Source: Roseiarcus sp963759955 (lineage in GTDB: Bacteria > Pseudomonadota > Alphaproteobacteria > Rhizobiales > Beijerinckiaceae). Taken from it: 64,000 nt of DNA. The first letter of the stretch is position 1. Each line of letters starts with the position of its first letter. The notes beneath the pieces are model-generated. The model searched no databases and was not told where the DNA came from. It saw only the letters and a program-made list of their open reading frames with translations. The translations under genes and the position numbers were made by a program. The stretch is from NCBI GenBank assembly GCA_963759955.1, contig CAVXCA010000065.1, positions 1 through 64,000 of the forward strand. Direction: 5' to 3'. Positions 47,151 to 57,778 of this stretch are shown one piece after another.

Positions 47151-47873
47151 CTATTGCGGCGCAGGCGCGCCGAAATCGTCGCCCTCGCGCGCATAAGCGC
47201 TGGGATTCATGCCCGCTTGCAGCACCACGACCGGGGCGCCGACCGGGACGCGGCGATAGAGGTCGATGATGTCGTGATTGAACAGGCGGATGCAGCCGCT
47301 CGACACCGGCTGGCCGATGGTCTCGGGCTCGTTCGTTCCGTGCAGACGGAAGTCGGTGTCGCGATTTCCGCGATAGAGATAGAGCGCCCGCGCGCCGAGC
47401 GGATTGTCGATGCCGCCCGCCATGCCCCCGGCATAGGGCGCGTACCGCGGCATGTGCTCGATCATGTTCTGCGTCGGCGCCCAGCGCGGCCACTCAGCCT
47501 TGCGGCCAATGACCGCCCAGCCGCGAAAATCGAGCGCCTCGGTGCGGCCGACGCCGACGGCGTAGCGCATCGCGCGGCCGCCCGGCAGAACGAGGTAGAG
47601 GCGGCGTTCGGGCACGCTGACCACGACGGTTCCAGGGTGGTAGGGCCCGGAGAATGGCACTTCCTGGCGCAGCAGATCGGGATCGACCGTCGCGAGATCG
47701 AGCCCGGGGACCATGTGGCCGTCGTCGTCAATCGGACCATAGGCCGCCCCATAACCGAAACCTCCGGGCGACTGCCAGGCGAGGCCGGGCCCGCTCGGCG
47801 CCGGCCCGGCGCAACCGGCAAGAAAAAGACCGCTCCCGACGAGCGCGGCCCGCCGGCTAAAGAGAACCGTCAT
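47151..47873 (-). CDS. L,D-transpeptidase (YkuD), lipoprotein, 240 aa
   Basis: A signal with RRAALVGSGLFLAGC (twin arginine and lipobox) then YkuD domain from about residue 80. The active-site segment HGTNEPETIGQPVSSGCIRL has the catalytic histidine and cysteine in HGTNE and SSGCIRL. These enzymes form 3-3 cross-links in peptidoglycan or attach lipoproteins. It is a classical member, in contrast to the divergent one at 21065. The frame is intact. Confidence 0.9.
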   Translation of the reverse strand: MTVLFSRRAALVGSGLFLAGCAGPAPSGPGLAWQSPGGFGYGAAYGPIDDDGHMVPGLDLATVDPDLLRQEVPFSGPYHPGTVVVSVPERRLYLVLPGGRAMRYAVGVGRTEALDFRGWAVIGRKAEWPRWAPTQNMIEHMPRYAPYAGGMAGGIDNPLGARALYLYRGNRDTDFRLHGTNEPETIGQPVSSGCIRLFNHDIIDLYRRVPVGAPVVVLQAGMNPSAYAREGDDFGAPAPQ

Positions 47874-47988
47874 GGCGGGGCGCCCCCTATGCGCGACATT
47901 ATCCTCGTACGATTCGAATCGAAGACCGGAGCCTTGTTAGCGCAGACCGGCGCGTTGCGCAGCCCCGCCGCGAACGCAGCCTGAGAAC

Positions 47989-49521
<1,533 letters not shown>

Positions 49522-49565
49522 GGGGAGGCTCCAAGCGGTGTCGTGCAAGCGGCGCGGCGCCCTCC

Positions 49566-49598
49566 CCGTCATGGCCGGGACAAGCCCGGCCATGACGG
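49566..49598. repeat. Rhizobiales-type palindromic repeat
   Basis: CCGTCATGGCCGGG pairs with CCCGGCCATGACGG around ACAAG: a 14-bp perfect stem. Very similar units are scattered in Bradyrhizobium and relatives, so it is a repetitive element and not a gene-specific signal. Confidence 0.65.
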
Positions 49599-49808
49599 CG
49601 GTAGGCGTATCTCACGGCGCCTATAGCACGGCGCCGCCAGGGCGGGAACGGGGGCGACGTGCGACATTGGGATGACTGCCGGAGGGCGGCTCGCTCGGGC
49701 CGCCGCCGCGCACGCCGAGCTGTCGCGAAGCGCTCGTCTCGATTAAGGTCCCGCCGCGACCGGGCGGGAGCGTGCGCGCCTGTGCTTCGTCGAAACGGGA
49801 GAGGGCCG

Positions 49809-50276
49809 ATGAGCGAGACGATCCAGCTGCGCCCGGTCGGCCACGTGCGCGGCGGGCGCGCGGAGCCGATCGACGACGCCTGGGATCAGGTCGTCGCCTC
49901 GATCGAACTGGCGCCGGAGTTCGGCCCGGAAGCGCTCGCCGGGCTCGACGGTTTCTCCCACATCGAAGTCGTCTTCGTCTTCCATCGCGTCGCCGAGAGC
50001 GCCGTCGTCACGTCGGCGCGACATCCGCGAGGGCGCGCTGATTGGCCGAAGGTCGGCATCTTCGCCCAGCGCGGCAAGGACCGGCCCAACCGCATCGGCG
50101 TCACGATCTGCAAGCTCATCGGGGTCGCCGGAACCTCGCTCCGCGTCGCCGGGCTCGACGCCATCGACGGCACGCCGGTGCTCGACATCAAACCCTGCAT
50201 GCGCGGCTTTCTCCCGCGCGAAGAGGTCGTGGAGCCCGCCTGGGCGTCCGAGTTGATGAAAGGCTATTGGCGTTAG
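49809..50276 (+). CDS. trmO: TrmO/TsaA-family tRNA methyltransferase, 155 aa
   Basis: Starts MSETIQLRPVGHVRGGRAEP. The fold of the YaeB/TrmO family is shown by ELDGFSHIEVVFVFHR (in part), RPNRIGVTICKLIGV and LDIKPCMRGFLP. TrmO methylates t6A37 of some tRNAs using S-adenosylmethionine. The length is the short form without a C-terminal domain. It is isolated between pccB and the GGDEF-EAL gene. Confidence 0.85.
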   Translation: MSETIQLRPVGHVRGGRAEPIDDAWDQVVASIELAPEFGPEALAGLDGFSHIEVVFVFHRVAESAVVTSARHPRGRADWPKVGIFAQRGKDRPNRIGVTICKLIGVAGTSLRVAGLDAIDGTPVLDIKPCMRGFLPREEVVEPAWASELMKGYWR

Positions 50277-50440
50277 AGCGGCCTGCTCACAGCGCCCCTA
50301 CGCTCCATCACCGTAACGCCCGCAACCCCGCGCTGACGGACGGGCGAAAATGCGAACGCACGGAGACCTTTTCAGTCTGCGAAGCAGGCTCATTGCCCTG
50401 CGTCGGTCGGAATCGCAGCAACGGGGTGCAAGCCGGTGCG

Positions 50441-53182
50441 CTAGTCGTGAACCGCTTTGAGCAGTTCCTCGACGTCCCCCGCCGGGATCGGCCTGCTAAA
50501 GAGATAGCCCTGCATCTCGTCGCAGTGGTTTTCGCGCAGGAACGCGGCTTGCGCGTCTGTTTCGACGCCCTCCGCGATGACCTTCAGATTGAGCTTCTGC
50601 CCCAATGAAATCACGGCGCTGGTGACGGCCTTGTCGTTCTCGTCGGCGGGAATGCCGTCGATGAACGATTTGTCGATCTTCAGTCGCGCGACCGGAAACG
50701 TCTTTAGCGCGCTTAGGCTGGAATATCCGGTTCCGAAATCGTCGATCGCCAGTTGAACGCCCTGGCCTTGCAATTCCTTCATCGTCGCAACCGCCAACTC
50801 GACGTCCTGCATGATCAGGCTTTCCGTCACCTCCAGTTCGAGGTACTTGGCGTCCAGCCCGCTGTCCTTCAGCGCGCCAACGACGTGGCTGACGAAGTTC
50901 CTTTCCTTGAATTGTCGCGCCGACACGTTCACGCAAACGTTGAGGCGCGGCAGCCCCGCATCCTGCCAGGCCTTATTCTGCCGACAGGCTTCGCGCAGCG
51001 CCCAGTCGCCGATCGGCACGATTAGTCCTGTTTCCTCGGCCAGCGGGATGAATTTAGTCGGCGGCACCGTGCCGAGAGTCGGGTGCTTCCAACGGATCAA
51101 CGCTTCGACCGCAAAGACGCGCTCCGTGCGCAAGTCGACCTGCGGCTGATAGACCAGGACGAACTCGGATCGGACGACAGCGTTTCGTAATTCTTCCTGG
51201 AGCAGGAATTTTTCGTGGATTTTGGTGTTCAGCTCAGGCGTATAGAATTGGAAATTGTCCCGGCCGATTTCCTTGGCGCGGTACATCGCCGCATCGGCGT
51301 TGGCCAGCAGCGCCTCGGCGTCCGTCCCGTCGCCGGGATAGTTCGCGATCCCTATGCTGCTCGTCACTCTCAGAGCATGTCCTTCGAGCTGAACAGTCTG
51401 GGCGATGTCCGCCCTCAGTATTTGCACGGTCGCGGAGATGGTATCCGGACTCTTGGGCTGATCGAGCAGAAGAACGACGAACTCGTCGCCGCCGAGCCGC
51501 ACCACCGTATCGGTCGCCCTGACGCAATCGACCATGCGCCTCGCAACGGTCTTCAGAAGCTCGTCGCCGGCGTTATGGCCCAGGCTGTCGTTGACGATTT
51601 TGAAATTGTCGAGATCGATGAACAGCACCGTCACCCAACGATCGTACCGTTGCGCATAGAGCAAGGCTTGCGCAAGACGGTCGTTGAGCAAAGCGCGATT
51701 GGGAAGCCCGGTCAGCGCGTCGTGGTTGGCCATGAAATGAATGCGGTCTTCGGCCAGCTTGCGTTCGATCGCGATGCCGGCGATGCGTGTCACAACATCG
51801 GTGAGCTGCGTCTCGACCTCGGTCGGTTCGCGCACAGTCGTCGAATACATCGCGAATGTGCCGATGACCGCGCCGTTGTGCGACAGGATCGGCGTCGACC
51901 AGCATGAACGAAGCCCATGCGCGGCGGCCAGGTCCTTATAATCGGCCCACAGCGGGTCGGTCATGATGTCCGTGACGATAACGGCTTCTCGCCGATAGGC
52001 GGCGGCGCCGCACGAGCCCACTGTCGGGCCGATGGGCATGCCGTCGACGACCTTGATGTAAGCTTTCGGCAGGCTCGGCGCTGCGCCATGCCGCAAGCGG
52101 CTCCCCGTTTCGTCAAGCAGCAAGACCGAGCCGAATATTCCTGTTAGCTGGGATTCGACGAGGAGCATGAGGCGATCGAGCACATCCTCAAGCGGGGCGC
52201 TCGTCGCGATAATCTGCAGGATCTGCGCCTGCCCGTCGCGCAAGGCGTCCGCCCGCTTGCGCTCGGTGATGTCGCGCGAGAGGCCGGCCACGGCAAAGAT
52301 TTCGCCGCGGTCATTGCGCAGCGGCACTTTCGTCGTCAATATCCATATCTTGCCGCCCGAGTCGTCGAAGACGTATTCCTCCATGTCGTTCATCGGCTTC
52401 CCCGTCCGAACGATCTTCTGTTCGTCGTTGAAGAATTTCTCCGCGATCGACATGGGAAGGAGTTCAAGGTCAGTCTTGCCGATCAGGTCTGCGGGCCCCG
52501 CCACGCCAATTCGCTCCGCCGTGACCTGGTTGGCGATGACGAAGCGGCTCTTGACGTCTTTGACCCAAAGATTGTCGGGTAGCCGATCAATCAGCGCTTG
52601 CAGCGACAGACGCTCGTTCGCGACGGCGTGGGTGGCCTTGAGTTCGGTGATGTCGTCGTACGTCTCCACCCAGCCGCCGCCGGGCATCGGCTGGTGACGG
52701 ATTTCAATTGTCCGCCCGTCCTCGATTTCGGCGCTCCAGGTTCTTGAAACGGCGACCGAATCGATCGCAGCGGCCAACGCGAGACGCGCGTCGGCGGCCA
52801 TCGCGGACGTTCCGGCGGCGACGCGAAGTTGCTCGATCTCACGCAGCGTCGCGCCAGGACGAACTTGCTCGGGCACAAGGCGATAAATCTCCGCATAGCG
52901 GCGATTGCTCAGGATTAACCGCTCCTCGCCGTCGAAGAAACAGAATCCCTGCGAAATATTGTCGATAGCCGTCTGATTACGTAGCGCCTGCGCTTCGAGC
53001 GTCGCGATCCTGTCTAGAAGATCGCGTTCGACGACTTCGAACGACGCGGTCGCCAGATTTGCGAGCGCAGCCAAGCTGTTCGCTCTGGAGGCCTGTGCAG
53101 CTCGTTTGACTGGATTTCCGCGCAAGCGCAGTTCCTTCGCTTCGACGGTCGCAGCAAAGCCGAGTTGACCGCCATATTCCAA
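50441..53182 (-). CDS. PAS-PAS-GAF-GGDEF-EAL c-di-GMP protein, 913 aa
   Basis: Domains in order: an N-terminal helical part, PAS (GFCFFDGEERLILSNRRYAE), a second PAS (LWVKDVKSRFVIANQVTAERI), GAF (about 330-470), GGDEF with an intact RLGGDEFVV motif near residue 560, and EAL with VEALIRW near 696 and the later DDFGTGYSSL. Both catalytic signatures are intact, so it may make and break cyclic di-GMP depending on the sensor domains. The likely signal is not known. The start is TTG 53182 (MEYGGQLGFAATVEAKE); an ATG or GTG further down cannot be excluded. Confidence 0.85.
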   Translation of the reverse strand: MEYGGQLGFAATVEAKELRLRGNPVKRAAQASRANSLAALANLATASFEVVERDLLDRIATLEAQALRNQTAIDNISQGFCFFDGEERLILSNRRYAEIYRLVPEQVRPGATLREIEQLRVAAGTSAMAADARLALAAAIDSVAVSRTWSAEIEDGRTIEIRHQPMPGGGWVETYDDITELKATHAVANERLSLQALIDRLPDNLWVKDVKSRFVIANQVTAERIGVAGPADLIGKTDLELLPMSIAEKFFNDEQKIVRTGKPMNDMEEYVFDDSGGKIWILTTKVPLRNDRGEIFAVAGLSRDITERKRADALRDGQAQILQIIATSAPLEDVLDRLMLLVESQLTGIFGSVLLLDETGSRLRHGAAPSLPKAYIKVVDGMPIGPTVGSCGAAAYRREAVIVTDIMTDPLWADYKDLAAAHGLRSCWSTPILSHNGAVIGTFAMYSTTVREPTEVETQLTDVVTRIAGIAIERKLAEDRIHFMANHDALTGLPNRALLNDRLAQALLYAQRYDRWVTVLFIDLDNFKIVNDSLGHNAGDELLKTVARRMVDCVRATDTVVRLGGDEFVVLLLDQPKSPDTISATVQILRADIAQTVQLEGHALRVTSSIGIANYPGDGTDAEALLANADAAMYRAKEIGRDNFQFYTPELNTKIHEKFLLQEELRNAVVRSEFVLVYQPQVDLRTERVFAVEALIRWKHPTLGTVPPTKFIPLAEETGLIVPIGDWALREACRQNKAWQDAGLPRLNVCVNVSARQFKERNFVSHVVGALKDSGLDAKYLELEVTESLIMQDVELAVATMKELQGQGVQLAIDDFGTGYSSLSALKTFPVARLKIDKSFIDGIPADENDKAVTSAVISLGQKLNLKVIAEGVETDAQAAFLRENHCDEMQGYLFSRPIPAGDVEELLKAVHD

Positions 53183-53450
53183 GACTTCATGGAGATTAGG
53201 CCACTCGTATTAATTGTACGTAAATCTGCGCATAGTCATCCGACGCGTCATTGCCTGCGCGGACTTACTCTTTACAGAGATACGTCGGTATTTTCACTTA
53301 TAGCGCTTGCCTGCGCCGCGCTTTTAGCATGCGCAGGCGCTCGGCGATCGTGACAAACCAGTAAATTAGCGTGACAAGGCAAGAAATCAGCCTGAAAAGA
53401 CAAGCAAATTGGTGCTTGGCGGCGTCCCGACACGCTGGCGCGCGGAACGG

Positions 53451-54212
53451 TCAGCCGCAACTCGCCGCGACAACCCGCCCCGCCGCCTCGAAATCGCGCC
53501 GGCGCGCCGCGCGGCGAGCCTTGGCTTCCTCGTCCTCGCCCCAGCTCGCGATCTGGAAGTCCTCGGCGACATGGGCGATGCGCCAGGCCTCCTCGGCGCT
53601 GAGCGAACCGCGCGCGACCGCCAGCGCAAGGAGGACCGAGCCGGTCAGGCTCGTCATGACGTGCAGCGCCGCCAGCGCGAACGGGCTTTCGACAGCATCG
53701 AGCGCGGCGCGGACCGACAGCAACGCGCTCTCGGGCTGGCGGACATGAACCACGCCCACGCCGACGAGGAACTTCGCGCCGAGCGCCTCGCCCGCCCAAT
53801 CGAGCACGGGATCGAATGCCGCGGCCTCCGCGGCGACCAGCGCTTCGGGCGCTTCGGCGCGGTAGCACATGAGGTCCGCGCCGGCGTAGCCGGCGATCTC
53901 GGCGCGGGTCGCCTCGATCGCCGCCGCGACGCCGTCGATCGCCGAATTGGCGAGGCGCGTCAGCGGCATCGCGGCGGGATCGATGGTCTCGCCCTGCCCC
54001 GCCCATTCCTCGGCGACAAGTTCGGCGAGCGCGCGGGTCGGCAGGATCAGCGGTCTTTTCGCCGGCGTGCGCGCGCGCCGCCCGTCGAGCAGCAGCGCGA
54101 AGCTCCCGCCCTCGGCCTCGCCGACGCTCGCTTCCCTGAAAAAGCGCTTGATTCCGGCCGGGCGCATATTGGCCTGCGCGGCGCGCATCGGGTCGCGCGG
54201 CGCGTCACTCAT
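53451..54212 (-). CDS. ATP12-family F1-ATPase assembly chaperone, 253 aa
   Basis: The ATP12 family in alphaproteobacteria helps assemble the F1 part of ATP synthase. Recognisable parts are IKRFFREASVGEAEGGSFALLLDGR, PTRALAELVAEEW and the conserved acidic end ASWGEDEEAKARRAARRRDFE. The 5' end overlaps the pseudouridine synthase stop by eight bases on the same strand, the usual Rhizobiales arrangement. Confidence 0.85.
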   Translation of the reverse strand: MSDAPRDPMRAAQANMRPAGIKRFFREASVGEAEGGSFALLLDGRRARTPAKRPLILPTRALAELVAEEWAGQGETIDPAAMPLTRLANSAIDGVAAAIEATRAEIAGYAGADLMCYRAEAPEALVAAEAAAFDPVLDWAGEALGAKFLVGVGVVHVRQPESALLSVRAALDAVESPFALAALHVMTSLTGSVLLALAVARGSLSAEEAWRIAHVAEDFQIASWGEDEEAKARRAARRRDFEAAGRVVAASCG

Positions 54213-55266
54213 CGGGCGCGTCCTCGATCGGATCGCGCTGCGAAATATCGAAGCCGAACATGTCGAAGCTCTTCTTCATGTGCTCGGGCAACGGCGCAAC
54301 GACGTCGATCACGCCGCCGCGCGGATGGGGCAGGACGAGCCGACGCGCGAGAAGATGCAGCTTCGGCTCGACGCCCGGCGGCACGGCGCGCAAGGGATCG
54401 TGGCGCGCGGGATCGTTCTCGGGACGGCGGTTGTATTTGGGGTCGCCGATGATCGGGTGGCCGATCGCCTCGCAATGCGCCCGCAGCTGATGGGTGCGGC
54501 CGGTGATCGGCCGCATCGACAGCCACGCCAGGCGCGGCGCGACCTTGTCGACGACGGTGTAGAGCGTCACCGAATGCTGCGCGTCGGGGTCGCCGTGACG
54601 CGCGATGCGCATGCGCTCGATGTCGGCGCGGTTCTCTCGTTGCCCGCCGCGCTCGTCGCCCATGCCGGGGCCCTTGGCGAGAAACAGCGAAATGCGCCCC
54701 TGCGCAGGCTTGGGCACGCCCTCGACCAAGGCCCAGTAGATCTTCTTCGCCCCGCGCGAGCGGAACGTCGCGCCGAGCTTGGCGGCGATGGCGCGCGATT
54801 TGGCGACCAGCAGCACGCCGGACGTGTCGCGGTCGAGCCGATGGACCAGCACCGGCCGCTCGCCCTTCTTGTCGCGCAGCGCTTCCAGCATCCCGTCGAT
54901 GTGGCGCTTGGTTCCCGAGCCGCCCTGCACAGCCAGGCCGTAGGGCTTGTTGAGCACCATCAGGTCGCGGTCCTCGAACAGGATCATCGCGCGCAGCGCC
55001 TCGGCGTCGCGCGGGTCGACGGGCGGCGCTTTCGACGCCGGCGCAGTAGCGAGCCCTAGCGGGGGCACGCGCACGCTCTGACCGGCCTCGAGCCGGGTGG
55101 AAATCTCCGCCCGCTTGCCGGAGACGCGCACTTCGCCCTTGCGCACGATCTTGTTGAGATGGGCCTGCGGCAGGTTGGGGAAACGCCGGCGGAACCAGCG
55201 GTCGAGCCGCATGCCCGCCTCGTCCTCGCCGATCGGATAATTGGCGACTTTGCTGTCCGCGCTCAC
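54205..55266 (-). CDS. RluC/RluD-type pseudouridine synthase, 353 aa
   Basis: An N-terminal S4 RNA-binding domain (residues about 20-65) and the synthase domain with the catalytic aspartate in HRLDRDTSGVLL (about residue 140). MRPITGRTHQLRAHC and GHPIIGDPKYN are also present. It modifies uridines in ribosomal RNA. The start is GTG 55266 (MSADSKVANYPIGEDEAG). The upstream neighbour is a crcB remnant, which in intact relatives precedes this gene. Confidence 0.9.
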   Translation of the reverse strand: MSADSKVANYPIGEDEAGMRLDRWFRRRFPNLPQAHLNKIVRKGEVRVSGKRAEISTRLEAGQSVRVPPLGLATAPASKAPPVDPRDAEALRAMILFEDRDLMVLNKPYGLAVQGGSGTKRHIDGMLEALRDKKGERPVLVHRLDRDTSGVLLVAKSRAIAAKLGATFRSRGAKKIYWALVEGVPKPAQGRISLFLAKGPGMGDERGGQRENRADIERMRIARHGDPDAQHSVTLYTVVDKVAPRLAWLSMRPITGRTHQLRAHCEAIGHPIIGDPKYNRRPENDPARHDPLRAVPPGVEPKLHLLARRLVLPHPRGGVIDVVAPLPEHMKKSFDMFGFDISQRDPIEDAPDE

Positions 55267-55364
55267 GTCGGGCTCCGCGCCGGCGAAAGGTTGGTCAGAT
55301 CGTGGAAACGCCGGAGCGCGCCGCCGAGACCCGCGCCGGCAAAGTTGAGAACAATGGCTTGCAT
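55263..55364 (-). pseudogene. crcB: crcB stub
   Basis: A 33-codon frame reads MQAIVLNFAGAGLGGALRRF and then departs from the family. It matches the N-terminus of the fluoride exporter CrcB, which precedes rluC in many Rhizobiales. The remainder of the gene is missing, so this would be a relic. The match is short, so the call is tentative. Confidence 0.35.
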
Positions 55365-55600
55365 AGAGCGCCTATAGCGCAAGGCCGGCGGATACGATAG
55401 CCGCCGCTGTGGGCGCGGCCGCTGGCCGCGTCGCCTCAGCCGCCGAGAAATGGGCCGAACGAGGCGCTGGCGCGCCGGACGCGCTCGGCGCGCGCGTCGA
55501 CAACGGGGCACCGCCCCAAGCGATGTGATCGAGGTCAAGGACTTGTCACGCCATTTGCGCTTTCATTCAGACGACAAACACAGGGATGAGGAGCCGCTCG

Positions 55601-55993
55601 ATGCAAGGCCGTTACCACGCCGTCGTCTGGATCGACCATCGCTTGGCCCGCGTATTCCATTTCAGCGCCGAAGACGCCGACAAAATCGTCGTCCACGCCG
55701 ACCACCCGGTCCGTGAGTTCAAGCGCGGAGAGAAACGCACCGGCCATCGTCTCGCCGAAGACCAGCCCTTTCTCGAAGAGGTCACCAAGGCGGTCGCCGA
55801 CGCCGAGGCGATTCTGGTCGTCGGCCCGTCCAGCGAGAAGCACGAACTCGTCAAGCACATCCAGCGCGTCCATCCGAGCATGATGGTCAAGGTCGAGGGC
55901 GTCGAATCGGCCGATCATCCCAGCGACGGCGAACTCGTCGCCCATGCGCGCCGGTTTCTCAAAGCGGCCGACCGCATGCGCCCACCGTCGTAA
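55601..55993 (+). CDS. Translational machinery protein / eRF1-like, 130 aa
   Basis: Starts MQGRYHAVVWIDHRLARVFH with GAGGAG upstream. The core includes HADHPVREFKRGEKRTGHRL, AILVVGPSSEKHELVKHI and the end AHARRFLKAADRMRP. This family is annotated translational machinery protein and resembles a domain of eRF1/Pelota; function in bacteria is not settled. It precedes a GST gene by 30 bases on the same strand. Confidence 0.8.
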   Translation: MQGRYHAVVWIDHRLARVFHFSAEDADKIVVHADHPVREFKRGEKRTGHRLAEDQPFLEEVTKAVADAEAILVVGPSSEKHELVKHIQRVHPSMMVKVEGVESADHPSDGELVAHARRFLKAADRMRPPS

Positions 55994-56023
55994 CCGGCGC
56001 TCGATCGCGCAGGGGAGCATCCC

Positions 56024-56758
56024 ATGGCCTACGAACTCTACTATTGGCCGGGCATTCAGGGACGCGGCGAATTCGTCCGCCTTGCGCTCGAGGAAGTCGG
56101 CGCGCCCTATGTCGACGTCGCGCGCGAGCACGGCGAAGGCCATGGCGTTGCCGCGATGACCAAGATCACGCGCGGCAAGAACGGCGCCCTCATGCCGTTC
56201 GCGCCGCCGTTTCTCAAGGACGGCGACTTCGTCGTCTCGCACGTCGCCAACATCCTGGCCTATCTCGCGCCCAAACTCGGCCTGGCGCCGCGCACCGAAA
56301 AACTGATCTTCTTCGCCAACGGCCTGCAGCTCACCATCACCGACTTCGTCGCCGAGATCCACGACACCCATCATCCGATTTCCGGCGAACTTTACTACGA
56401 AGACCAGAAGAAGCCGGCCAAGGCTCGCACGACCGCGTTCCTCGATCATCGCCTGCCGAAATTCCTCGGCTACTTCGAGCGCGTGCTGGAGGAAAATCCT
56501 GCCGGGCCCGAGCACAGCGTCGGCGCCTGGCTGACGACGGTGGACCTGTCGCTGTTCCAGCTCGGCGAGGGGCTGACTTACGCCTTTCCTCGCGCGATGA
56601 CGAAATTCGCGACGAATTATCCCGCGCTGGCGGCGCTTTGCCAAAGGGTGCGCGCGCGGCCCGCCATTGCCGACTATCTCGCCTCGCCGCGCCGCCTGCC
56701 CTTCAACGAATCCGGCATATTCCGCCATTATCCGGAACTCGACCGCGCCGCGAAGTGA
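56024..56758 (+). CDS. Glutathione S-transferase family protein, 244 aa
   Basis: An N-terminal thioredoxin-like domain (YELYYWPGIQGRGEFVRLALE) binds glutathione; the tyrosine near the start may be catalytic. The second, helical domain includes AWLTTVDLSLFQLGEGLTYAFP and ARPAIADYLASPRRLPFNE. It conjugates glutathione to reactive compounds; the substrate is unknown. GGGGAG precedes the ATG. Confidence 0.85.
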   Translation: MAYELYYWPGIQGRGEFVRLALEEVGAPYVDVAREHGEGHGVAAMTKITRGKNGALMPFAPPFLKDGDFVVSHVANILAYLAPKLGLAPRTEKLIFFANGLQLTITDFVAEIHDTHHPISGELYYEDQKKPAKARTTAFLDHRLPKFLGYFERVLEENPAGPEHSVGAWLTTVDLSLFQLGEGLTYAFPRAMTKFATNYPALAALCQRVRARPAIADYLASPRRLPFNESGIFRHYPELDRAAK

Positions 56759-56762
56759 GCGC

Positions 56763-57422
56763 TCAGTAGAGGCCGGGAACGAGCCGCCAGGTGCGCGCGC
56801 AATAGGCGACATATCGCGCGCCAAAATGTTCGCGTAACAGCGCCTCCTCGGCGCGCATGCGCGCGATCAGCGGCGGGATGAGCAGCGCCGTCAGCGCGAC
56901 GCCGACGCTGGAGCGAAACGCCAACGCCCAACCCAGCGAATTGACCAAAAGGCCGAGATAGCTGGGATTGCGAATGAAGCGATAGAGCCCGTCGGTGACG
57001 AGTTGGTGCCCCGGCTGGATCGCCACCAGGCCGCTGAACCGCTCGCCGAGCGCGAACACCGGCGCCATGCGCAACGCGCCGCCGACGACGAACAGCGCGA
57101 CGCCGAACCAGCGTAAGGACTCGCCGTCGAGCGTGAAGAACGCCAAGCGGTCGGTGAGCGCGGGAACATAGCCGTCCGCGAGCCCGATCACGGCAAAGGC
57201 GACGATCACCCAGCGATTGGCGCGATCCTCGCGCACGCCGGAGCTCAAGTTCCCCTTGGTGAACAGCGCCAGGCCCGACATCGCGAACGTCGCGACCACG
57301 ACCGCGATCAGCGCCCCGTGCGAGAAAAATGCAGCGAGCCCGCCCTCGCCGATCACGCCGAGCGCGAGATAGACGATCGTGCCGATGGTGGTGAGCGCCG
57401 CCATTTTCGGGCTGACGAACAT
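56763..57422 (-). CDS. Isoprenylcysteine carboxyl methyltransferase-like membrane protein, 219 aa
   Basis: Four to six hydrophobic segments and a C-terminal ICMT/NnrU-like signature: GLYRFIRNPSYLGLLVNSLGW and RMRAEEALLREHFGARY, in which the S-adenosylmethionine-binding region lies. Bacterial members methylate membrane substrates of unknown nature. The start MFVSPKMAALTTIGTIV has AGGCC upstream. It converges with the GST gene, five bases between the stops. Confidence 0.8.
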   Translation of the reverse strand: MFVSPKMAALTTIGTIVYLALGVIGEGGLAAFFSHGALIAVVVATFAMSGLALFTKGNLSSGVREDRANRWVIVAFAVIGLADGYVPALTDRLAFFTLDGESLRWFGVALFVVGGALRMAPVFALGERFSGLVAIQPGHQLVTDGLYRFIRNPSYLGLLVNSLGWALAFRSSVGVALTALLIPPLIARMRAEEALLREHFGARYVAYCARTWRLVPGLY

Positions 57423-57578
57423 GCAGGCCTCGCTTGCGAAGAAGGGGCGACGCGGGATGGTACACCAAGTCGCCGGGATCGTGACCCGGCGGCGGATCCA
57501 TAGATCCGCGTGGCGCCGCTCTTGATTAGAACATATGAAGAACGTATCATGCACGCCTTTCGTACGCGGGAGGGCAGT

Positions 57579-57683
57579 ATGGCTCGGGTGATGGTCTCCG
57601 CTTTGCGCGATCTTTGGGAATTGGCTTCGCTGGCCGCGCTTGTGACGATGATCGCAATGGCCGCGCGCGCCCTCGGCGCCTGA
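57579..57683 (+). CDS. Small membrane peptide, 34 aa
   Basis: A frame MARVMVSALRDLWELASLAA and on, ending AARALGA, with an exact GGGAGGG five bases before the ATG. It is a single hydrophobic helix. It is followed closely by ispDF, so it might be a leader peptide or regulatory small protein (inference). Short length and lack of homologues visible here keep the confidence low. Confidence 0.4.
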   Translation: MARVMVSALRDLWELASLAALVTMIAMAARALGA

Positions 57684-57778
57684 GCGCCCCGCTTGGCGAT
57701 TGCGGCGCGCTGCTTTATTCCTCGGCGGCCGGGCGGCTCGACGTCTCGGCCATTCCTCGCCGCCGGAGCCCCAAGCGC

